Shown: positions 25,201 through 35,509, counted from the first letter of the stretch. The stretch is 64,000 bases of DNA from Ectobius pallidus (GCA_964059195.1 CAXKWD010000005.1:89231882-89295881); one strand, 5' to 3'. A program made the numbers and translations. The notes: a model not told the origin generated them from the sequence alone.

Positions 25201-28200
25201 TTATTCTGCCTGTTGATGTATACAAGCTTCTGGGCTTTTTCATTGCCTAGTCTGTTTCTCAATTTTGTTTGTATTAACCCAAATGAAGAAAATACCCTTT
25301 CGATTGATGCAGTATTCAGATTATGTTACTGAATTTGCTTTTTCTAACTTCAGCTGTATACACTGCATCGGGGTGCCTACAGATAACTGGAAAAAAAAAC
25401 ATGTACAGGGTGACAGCATATAACGGGGAAAGAAAAATTGATTACTAAAGAACTGAGACTTATTATAAGCAATTCTCCAATTCTACAGGGTTTTTAAAAA
25501 TATAATTAACCCTTCTGGCACTCAATTTCAATTATATTTATTTTATTTTAGATGTAATTCAGCCCAGTAGCAGCTTGTGAGTTCTAAAATAAGAGGCTGT
25601 CACTGTTACATATTGCAGTCAAACAGTATTAGGAAAGTATTATGACTACATGCACATGAATACATCCAGTACATATCTGGTGATTCTATTTAAATTTCGT
25701 TCTCTTGACTGTAGCTGTAGAGAATTGAAGAGAGTTTTTTCAAAAGCCGATATCTACATGAGGTATAGTTTTGTGACATCGGATTTTGATAGAACACCTT
25801 AGCCATAGATATCGGATTTTGCAAAAACTACCGTTTTTCTACCATTCCTGAGTGGAACATATGTCGGAATATGAAAGAACCAGTATAACCATTGGAAAGG
25901 CAGGTACTTAAACTATACGAAACAATATATGCATCAATTTTGTCAAAACCTGCAGTTATCGGCTTTTGAAATAACGCTCCTCAATTCCTCTATTGCCTGC
26001 ATATTAAAGTCTGGAATATAGTTGATTTTTTTTCCATAGGGAAATCTTTTAAAGGTTCAAATTCTCCACAGAGTTTATTGCTTCAATAATGTAGATAAAA
26101 TATAATTTTCTTTCTCACCTTGCATATGAGTAGCAAGTTTATATAGCCCTTGTCAAGTTTTTCACTTCACCAAGCAATATTAAGTCAGTTAAGTTTTTCG
26201 AAGCTTGCGGAATGACATGTAAGTGTTTTTAAATATGACAGTCTTATATCCGTAGATTTAAAACTACATAAAAAAATAACTCCCTAGAGAAAAATTCTGT
26301 TCAAAGTAGTTATATAACCATCGTTCATTAACCGTAAAAAACAAACAATTTTTACTAATGGCATTTGTTCATTTTTATATTCATGTTCAAAGTTTCAGAT
26401 CTCTAACATCTGTCACATGTCATTGCAACCAAAACATGAAAGAAATGATAAAAATTATTATTCATGATACAGCCTTAAATCTAATCACACGTTTCATGGT
26501 GTTTATTGATTCTAGTGTAAAATGCATTTTTATGACTACATTAATGTTTAATGCATTGTTCTGATCTTTGGAGATCCTAATTGCTTGGCTAATTGTAATA
26601 AATTTTGAATTTAGATGTTTACTACTTGAATATGAATTTCATTCATAATTACCACAAAATTCATTGTGACACTTAACACCTAAAGCTCTTAAATATCTGA
26701 ATCTAAATGAAATTAATGTATTGCTCGTAATACATGAATTTGAGAACTAACTTAATTGGGTACTGGAATAACTGAATTGACCAATTCCATTTGTCTGCAG
26801 GGAAGTTGTTATAGGGAGAGACAAAAGGTGACAAACATAAGAGGGTAGAGCTTTCTGGTAGAGCAACCACTCCATTTTCTTTATCTTTCTTTTCTATCCT
26901 TGCCTAAAAGTTGAAACCTATCTGTGATCATCAGTTTTATCTGTTTTTCTCATAAAATACCCAGAGGTGAAACAGCAGAAACTCTATTTCAAAGCACTAG
27001 CTGCTTATTCACACAAGATCACCAACCAGGCTTGTTAAGTGCTGGATTCTACTTTTCAAAGCTAAGACTGGTAAGAGTTTATTCCAATTCATGATAGCCT
27101 CGTCTCACTCCACCGCCTGAGGTTTGGGATGTCTTGGAGAAAAGGTTTTACAATGTATCACCTTCTAATGAGGGTCGCTAATCCCAGAGTCAGTGTATTT
27201 AGAGAGTACAAATTCTTCTGATGTCACTGATGTATTGTTATACACTAACACAGCAGGTGCAACTATCCAACATGATGCATGACACTGGACTGAATAATAT
27301 CCAAAAGACAGAGACCTGTAGTATTGTTTCTAAGCCTTTGATTAGGGTAGCCTGTTCAATAATCTCTACAGTTAAGTAGCAGGGGGAAGGTGTTATCTGA
27401 GTCTTTTGTGAATTGGAATAAGCTTCATTCTGGAAAGTGATGAATTTCACATTTTACTGTAGGTAGAATTCATTCATGTTTCCTCTTATACAAGTACTGA
27501 AAACATTTTATTTCAATACATAAAATTCTATACCTAAAATGGAAAATAAATTTTAAAATACATTTTAAATTTGTGACAGAGACAGAGATGCAAACTGCTA
27601 CGGATTTTCCGTAGTTTTTACGATTTTCTTGAATTTCCTAAGGCAGTACGGAAATTGTACTGAATATTACGGATTTTACGAATCCCAATATATATTTTTA
27701 AAATGTTTCGTTTCTCCCGCAAACATAAAAAAAGTTAATGTGTCAGCAGAGATGCCAACTGTTATCATGAGAAATAGTTTGTAAAAGAAAACACCCGTTG
27801 TGAGTGTGTGTTAACCAAAGATGTTATATCTTACAGTTATAACATAATTGTAGTTATAACATCTTTGGTGTTAACATATTTCCTCTTTTTTTATTATCAC
27901 TGTAATGCTGCTGACGACTGCCGACACCATTGCTTGCTAGAAGTTTTATTGAGTGTTGCAGTGCAAATAGAATATTGAGGAAATATGTCTTTTAAACATA
28001 AAACCAGTGACGAGTCTGATGGACAAAAACGAATTGAGGCAGGTCAGCAGAATCGAAAGTAATATACGGAAGAGTTTCCTTTCCTCGGACCTTCAAAAAT
28101 TTCACCGAATCACGTATTTTGTGAAATCTGTAATTGTGATTTTTCGGTTAAACATGGAGGATTCACACTACTGATAACCACCTTTCAAGTTTGGCATCTC

Positions 28201-31200
28201 TGCAGAGGGGATAAGAGGGGGGGGGGGAATGTGGCCATATGGGCCAGCTGTCACTGATTCTGTCCCAAGGAGCAGAGCTTGTTATTGAAGTGACATACAA
28301 TTGAACACTGATAAAAAAAGTTTAATATCTCTTTTTTATTGCTCACAAGTTTGGTCCATGTTACAATACAGAGAAACCTGTGACTGTTGTAGTCTAATAT
28401 AGGATTGTATCTAAAGCCAGTATCTTTAAAGGGTTCCCGTGTATGGTGTTCCTCAATAGTTTGTGAGAGATGCCAAGAGACATACCTGACTGCAGCTACA
28501 TGTGTTCCTGATGTTGTCGACAACGATGAGGTTGAGAAACTGTGTTCATGCAGTATTTGAACTCCATCAGTTTAATAGTTCTTGTGACAAATTGAACAGA
28601 CAGACAAGAACTGTTACATGTTTATAATTAATTATGGGATATATACTCAAACTGTTCTTTTATGTATCTTAATCACTTTGTATCTTCAGTTGTCACTAAA
28701 CGAGTCATAATTTCTCAGTTATTTGCAGAGTCCCTTTGAGTTTTAAAATTTGTTCTATGTTTGTATTTCTTTCCATTCCCATGAAAGAGAAAAAGGAAAC
28801 TTTCCTGACTGCACCTTTTACTTTGAGATAATGCAAAGTCCACATAACTGTAAATTTGAATAAGCAAGAAAGACTGGGATTAAATAAAGCAAAGGATGAA
28901 ACCTGCTTGTTTATTTATTTATTTATTTTTAGAACGTAGTTATGCAACATATAACAAAATTAAATCTTTACAATAACACTCAAATATTTTTTGTTAACTC
29001 TTACTATAATGATGCTTATTACATGTGACATATAACAGTATCTTAACGACATAAATTAAAGTAATGCGTTCATTAAAGTATGTTGCTGTTAAGGGGAGAA
29101 ATTGGTCAAAATACAAATTTATATTTTATTGCTTAATTCCATAGTTTGTAGTGTGCTTTATGAAAATATAAATGTATTTTGAACCATGAGCCTATTTAAA
29201 GGTCCTAAATGATAGCTTATATGACAGGTTATTTATAAGCTATTATAATCTACTTATACCTTGTATTATATGCCTGTTTTGTTATATGTATTTGTATATT
29301 CCTTCTTATGTAACTCAAGACAAATTAACATAGAATTGAATTACATTGAATGTAGATAAAATAATACAAGCCCTTTGGTGAATGGAGGGTCAACAAACAG
29401 TAAGGTAGGACTTTGAACGCGTTTTCCCGTAATGTTAATTTTTTCTAGCCTTATTTACCTTTTCTTTGCAACTATTCATCCTAGAACATTGAAATTTGTA
29501 CAGTCAGTTTATGTGTTACATGAACTCAATTTGTCATTTTTTAAGTCTTGGTACCAGTATTAAGGCTCATGATAAGATTTTTCATTTAAAAAATAATTGC
29601 AATTGTTTAAACAATTCTAGATACTATATTTTTAAGATACTTCTCTAAAAATTATCACTTATTTGCTAAAAAGTGGAAATGTAAATGGAACAGCTACATT
29701 GAAATTCCCAAATTTAACATGGCGAAGATAGTAAGTACCTTCTCCCCTTAAACTGACTGTTAATTTCCAACTAATCCTATCCGCTATTGATTAATATCCT
29801 ACATAGAACAATGAGCCATGCAAGCAGCACATCAATTCTATTCATGTAAATTTTAATTTTGTTATAAATTGAGTTCATTTTGTGTATTCTAATGTGCATT
29901 GCTTTGAGATTAAAATGTCCAAGCAAAGCCTTGCTCTCTGCATGCCTTTGCCATCTACAGGCAGGGCCGTAGCAAGGTCCTTCTGCGCCCTTGGCGAGTT
30001 TGACAAATCTGCGCCCTCCAAATGAACAATTTTTTTAAATTTCTGTAAAACTGATTTTCTTAAATTCGCTTGCAGAAGGTTTTTTTTGGTCCCATTTCTT
30101 TAAAAAACCACTGCCTAATAGATCAAAACTAATAATGTAGACTAAGCTATGATGGTCATGGTAGTTTTAGTTGGCACATTTTTTTACTGAAATCATTCTT
30201 ACCTATACAACAGAAGCAACGCCAACATCAACAACAGACGAAACAACACAAACATTAATATTGTTTCACTGTTTAATTTAAAAATCGCTTAGTTAAAAAA
30301 ATACAATAATAATCAGAGCCCGGATTCTAATGACATGTCATCTTTTTTATTGATGCTGCATAGACATTGCCAATTTGTAGATGAATCATAATCATGGCCT
30401 CTAGATTATAGAAATGCATTTTTATTAGGTCATTTTTTGACATTGTATGCAATTTTATATTTTTAGGGCATTTATTTCGTCCCCAGCGGTGCTGTCTTTG
30501 AAGTGTTTGTTTAATGCAAGAAGGACACACACTATGTTGAAGTGTTGTCATGTCTCAGTCGGAAACGAGAATCAAAGGAACGCCAAAATGTTGTATTACA
30601 TTACTGTTGTATTACATTACTGTTGTTATTAGATTGACTTGGCACCAGAGTCTGCCACCTGCTTGGATTTGAGAGTGCAAACTACTGTTTACCCTCAATA
30701 AACAATATAATCCGGCAGACCGCAAAAGGAAATACCAAAGTTTGACTCGTGTGCCTCAGTGCCATTATAAATTTCCGTAAGGAAAGAATATTCACAGCAA
30801 AAATCAAAGTTTTTTAGACCTACAACATCCTCTCTGAATTTAAGGTTTTAACAATTATGTACAAATTATTCTATAATTTTGGGTGTACAATAATAATTTT
30901 TTATAAATAAAATATCAGTTTTTAGGTCATTCTTTATAATTATTAAGGCATTTTCTTTAAATTTTGAGGTCATTTTATAGGTCATTTTTCAAACAATTTT
31001 AGGTCATCAAAATCCGGGCCCTAATAATAATACAGTATAATATAATTAAAAATAATAGCAGCGACTATAATACCGCCGGCCTTAGAAGGGAACTTGATCA
31101 AAACAAACAGCATGTGTACTGCCAGCTGGCAGAGCGTGCATCAGCCGCGGATCACAACACGTATTATTCAATGTAAAGTTACAGAAATTTATTTTAATGT

Positions 31201-34200
31201 ACATTAATACATTGTGTGATTAAAAAAACTAAACATTTTTAAAAGAAGAAATTTTAGTTCACACTTAATTTATAATAAAATAGTAATAACGAAAGGAATT
31301 GAGATCTGCGCATTCGGCTTTTTCTGTTGTAATAATACTGAACAACAAACTGTTGAACATTTAATTTTTCATTGCTCAGTCCTAGAGCATAAAAGATGAA
31401 TATTGGACACACACTTAGATTATTGTAAAAAGAAATTAGATAAACCACTCTTTGATATTTTTAGGGAAAAAATGCTGTTATAGAGAATTCCAAAAGTTTT
31501 TGTGTTCTATTTTTAAGATGTTATAGTTTCCTTTTATAATATAATATATTAGTTATCTTGTTTTTTTAGAGTAGTAAGGCCTGCATCCAGCCTATGGATA
31601 AGAAGTAGTAATATTGCAAATATATTGTCTTGTAACTATAACCCTAATATACCTCCGGGTGGAATAGGGTTTAAGTAATTGTACATTCAATAAATAAATA
31701 AATATAGTTGGTCAGTCATTTTTGCATGTAGCATAATAACAGTATGAGCGATGCCATTGTTGATCGCTTTGTAATCAATCCTGTCGACAGTAGTAGCACT
31801 GAGGACGACAATCAGCTGGAAAGGATTGAGTTGAACCACTTTCATCACAATAATAACGTACATATTAATTTTCATTGTCGTTATATCTTTCCATACTGTT
31901 CATGATTTATGTTTTACTCTGTCAATATGAATCGTGTTAATTAAAGGACGTTGCATGACTGCTTTTTGCTTGTAGACAATCTGCATAATACTATAGGTAT
32001 AGATAGTTCACGTGCATTAATTTGTAATAACCTGAAAGATTCTTCCACCAACGTGAAATTTACATTGCTTGATAAATTGCACCAGCCTAATAAACGCGGG
32101 ATTTTTCATTTATTTTGCGCCCTTCGTACCTGCGCCCTTGGCGGTCGCCCACCTAGCCACCGCCTAGCTACGGCCCTGTCTACAGTCTATCACAAAAGAC
32201 GAGGTCAACTGACACCTGAATGGTAGAGAGAATTGTTTAATTTATAAGTTACAAGGTATTCTGAAAATTCACAACTTATACGTTTAATCATGGTTTTACA
32301 AAAACAGTCCTTCGAAACTTGCCTAAAATGGTAGGCCTAATTAAAATGCTAGTATGAACATTTTGAAAATATAATTATACTCAGGTCTTAATAAATTCCA
32401 TTATGGGCTTTTTGCATTTTCTAATCACTGGTATCACAAATAACAATGAAATATGTGTTTGGTTGTACTTCATTGTTTAGATTTGTATAGTTCAAACTCT
32501 TATTTGTATGAGTGTCAGCACTTAATTAATAAATATTTTGTGATTTACAGTCGAAAAGAATGGTGATGTGTGCATATCAATCCTTCATGAGCCAGGCGAT
32601 GACAAATGGGGCTATGAAAAAGCAGAGGAAAGATGGCTACCAGTTCATACAGTGGAGACTATTCTAATCTCAGTCATATCCATGTTGGCTGACCCTAACG
32701 ATGAAAGTCCAGCCAATGTAGATGCAGCAGTAAGTAGATTCTATATTATGTAGCATGTAAGGAGCATTTTTTCGCTTGTTGTACAAGTCTTTGATAGTTG
32801 TGGACAGAGCATTTGAAGCAAGTACTTCAGAATAACTTCCCAAATAATGAGTTCCTATTCCATAAATGTTGTTTATGGACCCTTGTACATGCATCATAAG
32901 TTTTTGCATAACCTTTTGAATCACCCAGTATATATATTATATATATAGCTAAAATTCAGCTAGATTCATAATGTTGGTAAGATTCTTTTTTTTATTAATG
33001 ATTTTCCATTGTGGGATGTAGTTCATCTACTCAGACACAAAACTACTAACACAAATGATATTGCATTTTGTTGGCATTAGGTATTTTATTTAGATTATAG
33101 GCATATCTACAAACTTCTGTAAAGTTTATAAGTTTATATTCATAGTACCTACAAATGGAATATCATTTTTCTTTTTGGACTGAAGTTAGTACATAGCCTA
33201 TCAGCGCATTGCATAGAAAAGCCCATATAAATATAGCTATACTTCTTAACATTAGTTCATACACTCTCGTATACACTGTATAAGAAAGTCTAAAATATTT
33301 AAAGATTTCACAGAATGCACAGGCTGACAGTGTATGATTCACTGATATGTTGGTCATTGGTTTGAAACAGCTGTATAGGTTAGGAATGGATTAAATTCAA
33401 TCTGAAAGCAATCTGTCAGGAATTACATTAGTTAGGAGTGTTTAATCTGAAAAATACATTAAGTATAATGCATATAAAGTATAATACATAAAGTATGATA
33501 TAACGATAACCATATATTTCAATAAAATACACAATAACATATCAATAGCAGTTACCTGCATTAAATTGGGGAAATCCAAAAACAGGGCGCACCTTCAGAT
33601 GGTGGTATAAAAAATGGTGCGCTTTCTTTTATACCACGATCTAGCAAATTCTTCTGTCCTCGTATTATGAAGAAACTCGTGATCAGACGGAGGTGTGACA
33701 TCATACTGCTAGACGACCTGTGACAGGCTGACAAACCTTGCGGGAGATATAATGAGGTGAGTACAAGGTACTTGCGACAGTATACAAGGTCAGTGGGTAC
33801 AAGGACTTGCGACAATATACAAGGATAGTTGGTCACCCTGCTTCGCTAAATACATCACACAGTCCATGCAAATGTGAATATCGAGTGGGCGGAGCTTAAG
33901 GGGCGACCGGTTTTTGGATTTCGCCATTAAATTATTCAACAGCTAGATGTTTTTTAAATCATTTATTTATATTTAATATCACTGAAATCGTTATAAAGAA
34001 ATTAATCAAGATAACAAAAACAAAGCATTTGACAATTTAGAGTGGGCTATGCAAAATCATTGTAGCACCATTATGTTATGTCCATTAAAGTATTAATTAA
34101 TAACATTTATATGCTGTCAAGTGGGCAAATAATAATGTTTATGTAAAGTTTCAGCTGAATAGAACTTCTGGAAATGAAATCATGCTCTTTAGTAAGTAAT

Positions 34201-35456
34201 TTCATATGTTATTTCTACTGACAAAAAGTGATATATCTGAGCTTGTTTTATTTACCTCAGTTACAAATATAAATTTTTGTGGCTGTCCTTGGGAGCCAAT
34301 CAAAATACTTCGGGTCTTTGGACATCACACTTTATATAATAGATGGATACTGTGAATGTAATTTATAAATAAATCTAAGCAGTAAATGCAGAAGGATTTT
34401 ATTCAGTGAAATGACCATTTTCATTCCTTTGATAAATTGGGACATCATTACTGGTCTCCACTGCCTTCATGTACTTAGAGTTTAGCAGTTATTAGCCAGC
34501 TGAAACATTCATTGAAGACAATAATATTATTATGATGAGACTGACATATTTTACTAAAAGAAAATTATGAACTAGATGCCATCTTAGTTAGGTATTGTGG
34601 TGTCAGGATTTGCACAACACTATACGCTGACTAACTTTGAATCACTCTTCGGTTGCTACCTCAACATGTACGACATGTAGGCCAATAGTTAAAACACCAT
34701 ACTGAGCAAATTGTTTTAGTTTTGTCTTAGGTATATGAAGAACTTCCTCTTTTTTTTTTCACCCTCTGTCAGGTTGAATTTTCTGAGATATGCCTAGGCT
34801 CAAAGCTTTACACGATCCACAGAGTTAACTCAATCACTTAGTAATTTTTCGGTAGTTATATCTCTGCTGAATGGAAGTTAATAAGTTCGAAAACAAAACT
34901 AGTGCTCGTAAATTATTTGAATGTGCAGATTTGACTTTTTTTTTTAAATTCTGAACTATTCCATTTGTATGTCTTTTGTAGTATACCAGTACCATAGGTT
35001 TTAGTTAGTCATGTTTGCAGTTCTGAAAAAATAAATGCTCCACAAATCTTTTAACTTGGAAGCCTTAACAAAAGCAATTAAAGTAAACCTCATGTTTTAG
35101 TTTGAAAGTTTTCATATAAAAGTTTACAGATAATGCTTAAATCTTCTTCATAGTGATTACAAAGTTGCACATACTGTATGTTTTAAAATGCTGACTAATA
35201 CAAATATTGATGTGTGTTCTATGAATAAGATTTCTCTATCTGGAAATATGCATTGTTTTCCACAAAGATAAGATTGTTGAAGTAACTGTTGTTTACTTCT
35301 AAGAGATTTTTGTGATGTTAGTGATAAAATATTGGCTTTTGTGTGTGTACTAAAAAGGACCTTTGTACTTTACAGAAAGAATGGAGAGAAAATTATACGG
35401 ATTTCAAAAGAAAAGTGGCTCGATGTGTACGAAAAAGTCAAGAGGAGTGTTTGTAG
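13193..35456 (+). CDS. UBE2G1: Ubiquitin-conjugating enzyme E2 G1 (five-exon gene)
   Basis: Exons 13193-13238, 13629-13731, 13819-13916, 32551-32729 and 35376-35456 join in frame into 168 codons, close to the roughly 170 residues of animal UBE2G1. All introns are GT-AG. The protein starts [14 protein letters not shown] and has [15 protein letters not shown], the E2 signature WHPN (residues 79-82), the catalytic Cys90 in GDVCIS, and the G-class insertion after it ([19 protein letters not shown]), then SPANVDAA. E2 enzymes take ubiquitin from E1 as a thioester and pass it to a substrate with an E3. UBC7/G-type E2s favour Lys48 chains and protein quality control. The C-terminus is SQEECL rather than the SQETAFE I recall for vertebrates. 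Intron 3 is 18.6 kb of repeats. The start is chosen by similarity to the family N-terminus. Identification is very secure. The product is expected to be cytosolic, since no signal or membrane segment is seen. Confidence 0.95.
13629..13731 (+). CDS. UBE2G1: UBE2G1 coding exon 2
   Basis: It follows a TTGTTTCAG acceptor and runs to a GTAAGT donor. It encodes [14 protein letters not shown] through GPPDTLY, the first beta strands of the UBC fold. The Tyr codon is split TA|T. Confidence 0.95.
13819..13916 (+). CDS. UBE2G1: UBE2G1 coding exon 3
   Basis: It follows a TTTTCACAG acceptor and runs to a GTAAGT donor. It encodes [20 protein letters not shown] and then [11 protein letters not shown], which includes the conserved HPN that shapes the active site. 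Confidence 0.95.
14208..14700. other. Intron 3, no feature recognised
   Basis: A GC-richer patch (14220-14350) without open frames, then AT-rich sequence. Confidence 0.35.
14725..15295 (+). repeat. Dispersed repeat A, copy 1
   Basis: It shares with 19490-20290, in the same orientation, the words AAAGATAGATTTATGCC, GCACCGGCGAAGCTCCACC, GGTTAGCAACGTTATGTTA and CATAAAACTATTTTTTCCC. The first word occurs twice in each copy. It is a non-coding interspersed repeat whose internal open frames are not conserved. Confidence 0.7.
15620..15955 (+). repeat. Dispersed repeat B, copy 1
   Basis: This matches the reverse complement of 18715-19370 (for example TTAACCTAAAATGGTGCTGT and GTGGACACA). Both copies give a similar translation (DNIQ-WKPN, VAQSL), so it may derive from an old coding element, but no family is recognised. 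Confidence 0.65.
16614..17156. mobile_element. 543-bp TIR element, TGTAGGGGGGCCCAC ends
   Basis: Perfect 15-bp inverted ends (TGTAGGGGGGCCCAC and GTGGGCCCCCCTACA). The interior shares ACGATCTAGCAAA and GAAACTCGTGAT with the MITE at 33568-33925. There is no coding capacity, and no clear target-site duplication is seen. Confidence 0.75.
17421..17482. repeat. Tandem repeat, about 20-bp unit
   Basis: Three imperfect copies of TTGCTCATCCTGCTTTGCAG-type units. Confidence 0.7.
17745..17960 (+). repeat. Dispersed CTTGAGCC/(ATCTAC)n repeats
   Basis: Two copies of CTATATCCTTGAG(C/T)CCC(G/A)CTCAACACAG, each followed by short (ATCTAC)n runs. Between them is a segment (CACAGATTATTGTCTCTGTT) that resembles an arm of the hairpin at 63162-63325. 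The same unit is tandem at 19911-20075. Confidence 0.7.
18715..19370 (-). repeat. Dispersed repeat B, copy 2 (inverted, interrupted)
   Basis: The reverse complement of this stretch aligns with 15620-15955, with a 273-bp TIR element inserted at about 19037-19309. Confidence 0.65.
19037..19309. mobile_element. Tigger/pogo-type MITE
   Basis: The ends CAGTAGAACTCCAATTATCT and the matching inverted ATAGTTGGAGTTCTACT resemble pogo/Tigger termini. It interrupts dispersed repeat B, which lacks it at 15620-15955. The boundaries are good to a few bases. Confidence 0.65.
19490..20290 (+). repeat. Dispersed repeat A, copy 2
   Basis: Same-orientation mate of 14725-15295. It is expanded by a 55-bp tandem array and an (ATCTAC)n run in its middle. 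Confidence 0.7.
19911..20075. repeat. 55-bp tandem repeat, three units
   Basis: Units start at 19911, 19966 and 20021 with GGTAAATTCTAGGTCTGATC. The array ends in an (ATCTAC)n run at about 20096-20121. Confidence 0.85.
20483..20976. mobile_element. 494-bp TIR element, CAGGGTGTCCAC ends
   Basis: The ends CAGGGTGTCCAC and GTGGACACCCTG are inverted and flanked by TA (20481-20482, 20977-20978). The subterminal words GGTCGGGAATTTC and TCGGGAAAA repeat inside. A TA flank with CAG ends suggests a pogo/Tc1-type MITE. It carries no gene. Confidence 0.75.
21575..21664. repeat. 30-bp tandem repeat, three units
   Basis: The unit starts TTAATCTAATACTTACCC and has a period of 30 at 21575, 21605 and 21635. 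The in-frame period produces a repetitive open frame that is not a gene. Confidence 0.85.
22457..22750. repeat. Tandem duplication, 164-bp period
   Basis: The segments from 22457 and 22621 share CCAGGCATTTTAT, AAAATCAAATTGA and AAACATCACAAATTTAAAAG with small differences. Confidence 0.8.
22760..23153 (-). pseudogene. Mariner/Tc1-like transposase C-terminal fragment
   Basis: The minus-strand frame reads [20 protein letters not shown], then [20 protein letters not shown] and [16 protein letters not shown]. The third catalytic Asp region (D-YLWG) and the terminal NF...C...GEHF segment are typical of IS630-Tc1-mariner transposases. The first two catalytic residues are absent, so it is a dead 3' piece. 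Confidence 0.75.
23590..23900 (+). pseudogene. Mariner/Tc1-like transposase tail, inverted mate
   Basis: A plus-strand copy of the same terminal segment ([15 protein letters not shown] start, then [12 protein letters not shown]). It is followed by the GC-rich tail shared with 10284-10372. Together with 22760-23153 it flanks an unrelated spacer in opposite orientation. Confidence 0.65.
23936..24965. mobile_element. 1.0-kb element with ACC(G/A)TATTTACTC ends
   Basis: The left end ACCGTATTTACTCCAATATA and the right end TATATTCGAGTAAATATGGT are imperfect inverted repeats of about 25 bp. The interior has no long frame. It directly abuts the hAT transposase fragment. Confidence 0.6.
24938..25312. 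repeat. 200-bp tandem duplication
   Basis: 24938-25137 and 25138-25312 are nearly identical at an offset of exactly 200. Each carries the right end of the preceding TIR element plus part of a hAT transposase. Confidence 0.85.
24967..25312 (-). pseudogene. hAT transposase C-terminal dimerisation domain fragments
   Basis: The minus-strand frame reads [20 protein letters not shown] and then [16 protein letters not shown]. The (A/S)S-A-ERVFS--G---T--R-RL motif is the C-terminal dimerisation region of hAT transposases. The fragment is present in whole or part in both 200-bp units. No N-terminal or catalytic part is adjacent. Confidence 0.8.
25721..25991. mobile_element. 271-bp TIR element
   Basis: GAATTGAAGAGAG...TTCAAAAGCCGATA at the left is mirrored by TATCGGCTTTTGAAAT...CTCAATTCC at the right. 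Non-coding and imperfect. Confidence 0.55.
26000..27580. other. Intron 3, no feature recognised
   Basis: AT-rich, no open frame of note and no repeat recognised by eye. Confidence 0.4.
27810..27875. repeat. Small hairpin repeat
   Basis: GTTAACCAAAGATGTTATA at 27810 pairs with TATAACATCTTTGG at 27855 and the following GTTAAC, with a 2-nt bulge. Probably a tiny MITE inside the hAT remnant. Confidence 0.65.
27985..28183 (+). pseudogene. hAT-like transposase N-terminus with zinc-binding motif
   Basis: [14 protein letters not shown] is followed by an in-frame stop, then [14 protein letters not shown] and [15 protein letters not shown]. CxxC followed by FSVKHGG is typical of the N-terminal zinc finger of ZBED/hAT-related transposases. 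It is broken by the stop and ends at the element's right terminus. Confidence 0.55.
28203..29088. other. Intron 3, no gene seen
   Basis: A 90-codon minus-strand frame (28251-28523) has no recognisable motif. There is a short (TTTA)n run near 28910. Confidence 0.4.
29093..29747. mobile_element. 655-bp piggyBac-like non-autonomous element
   Basis: The ends GGGGAGAA and TTCTCCCC are inverted and flanked exactly by TTAA on both sides (29089-29092, 29748-29751). The TTAA target is the piggyBac hallmark. The terminal repeat is short (8 bp), so assignment is probable rather than certain. Confidence 0.65.
30314..31023. mobile_element. 710-bp hAT MITE, CAG(G/A)GCCCGGATT family, copy 1
   Basis: The ends CAGAGCCCGGATTC and AATCCGGGCCCT(A) are inverted, with identical 8-bp flanks ATAATAAT at 30306-30313 and 31024-31031. 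The interior matches 43798-45311 over several hundred bases (GGTGCTGTCTTTGAAGTGTT, AATATCAGTTTTTAGGTCAT). Confidence 0.88.
31290..31704 (+). pseudogene. LINE 3'-end fragment
   Basis: A frame reading [20 protein letters not shown] resembles the terminal Cys/His finger of non-LTR retrotransposon proteins. About 300 bp later comes an (AAATA)n tail. It is inserted inside the 2.2-kb hAT element. Confidence 0.5.
32551..32729 (+). CDS. UBE2G1: UBE2G1 coding exon 4 (active site)
   Basis: It follows a GATTTACAG acceptor and ends at a GTAAGT donor. It holds the catalytic Cys ([13 protein letters not shown]), the G-class acidic insertion and the helix [16 protein letters not shown]. Confidence 0.96.
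32730..33559. other. Intron 4, no feature recognised
   Basis: AT-rich intronic sequence without convincing frames. Confidence 0.4.
33568..33925. mobile_element. 358-bp MITE with 8-bp target duplication
   Basis: The ends GGGGAAATCCAAAAAC and GTTTTTGGATTTCGCC are inverted with one mismatch. Identical flanks ATTAAATT lie at 33560-33567 and 33926-33933. Interior words are shared with 16614-17156, and GGGCGGAGCTTAAGGGGCGA is nearly repeated at about 15502. Confidence 0.85.
33934..35375. other. Intron 4 remainder, no feature recognised
   Basis: AT-rich sequence without motifs. Confidence 0.4.
35376..35456 (+). CDS. UBE2G1: UBE2G1 coding exon 5 and stop
   Basis: It follows a CTTTACAG acceptor. 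It encodes [20 protein letters not shown] and then SQEECL, ending in TAG at 35454-35456. This is the C-terminal helix of the fold. Confidence 0.95.
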   Translation, partial: KEWRENYTDFKRKVARCVRKSQEECL

Positions 35457-35497
35457 GGCATTTTTTATTTCAATTTGGCAAGATTATTTAAAATGAG
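35457..35497 (+). other. UBE2G1: Candidate 3' UTR segment ending at a strong splice donor
   Basis: 41 bases after the stop lies ATGAG|GTGAGT, a near-consensus donor. If used, the transcript continues to an acceptor downstream, most plausibly at 48165. Confidence 0.45.
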
Positions 35498-35509
35498 GTG
35501 AGTGACCAC

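Larger units (their letters stand above)
27583..28202 (+). mobile_element. hAT-type element remnant
   Basis: The left end CAGAGATGCAAACT and the right end TTTGGCATCTCTG are inverted. A second left-end-like word CAGAGATGCCAACTG lies at 27747. Inside is a transposase N-terminal piece. The flanks do not form a clean 8-bp duplication. Confidence 0.55.
29962..32178. mobile_element. 2.2-kb hAT element with nested insertions
   Basis: The ends CAGGGCCGTAGC and GCTACGGCCCTG are perfect inverted repeats. The flanks TCTACAGG and TCTACAGT match at 7 of 8. The subterminal word TGCGCCCTTGGCG occurs near both ends. A second hAT copy (30314-31023) and a LINE 3' fragment lie within it. No transposase frame is seen. 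Confidence 0.85.
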
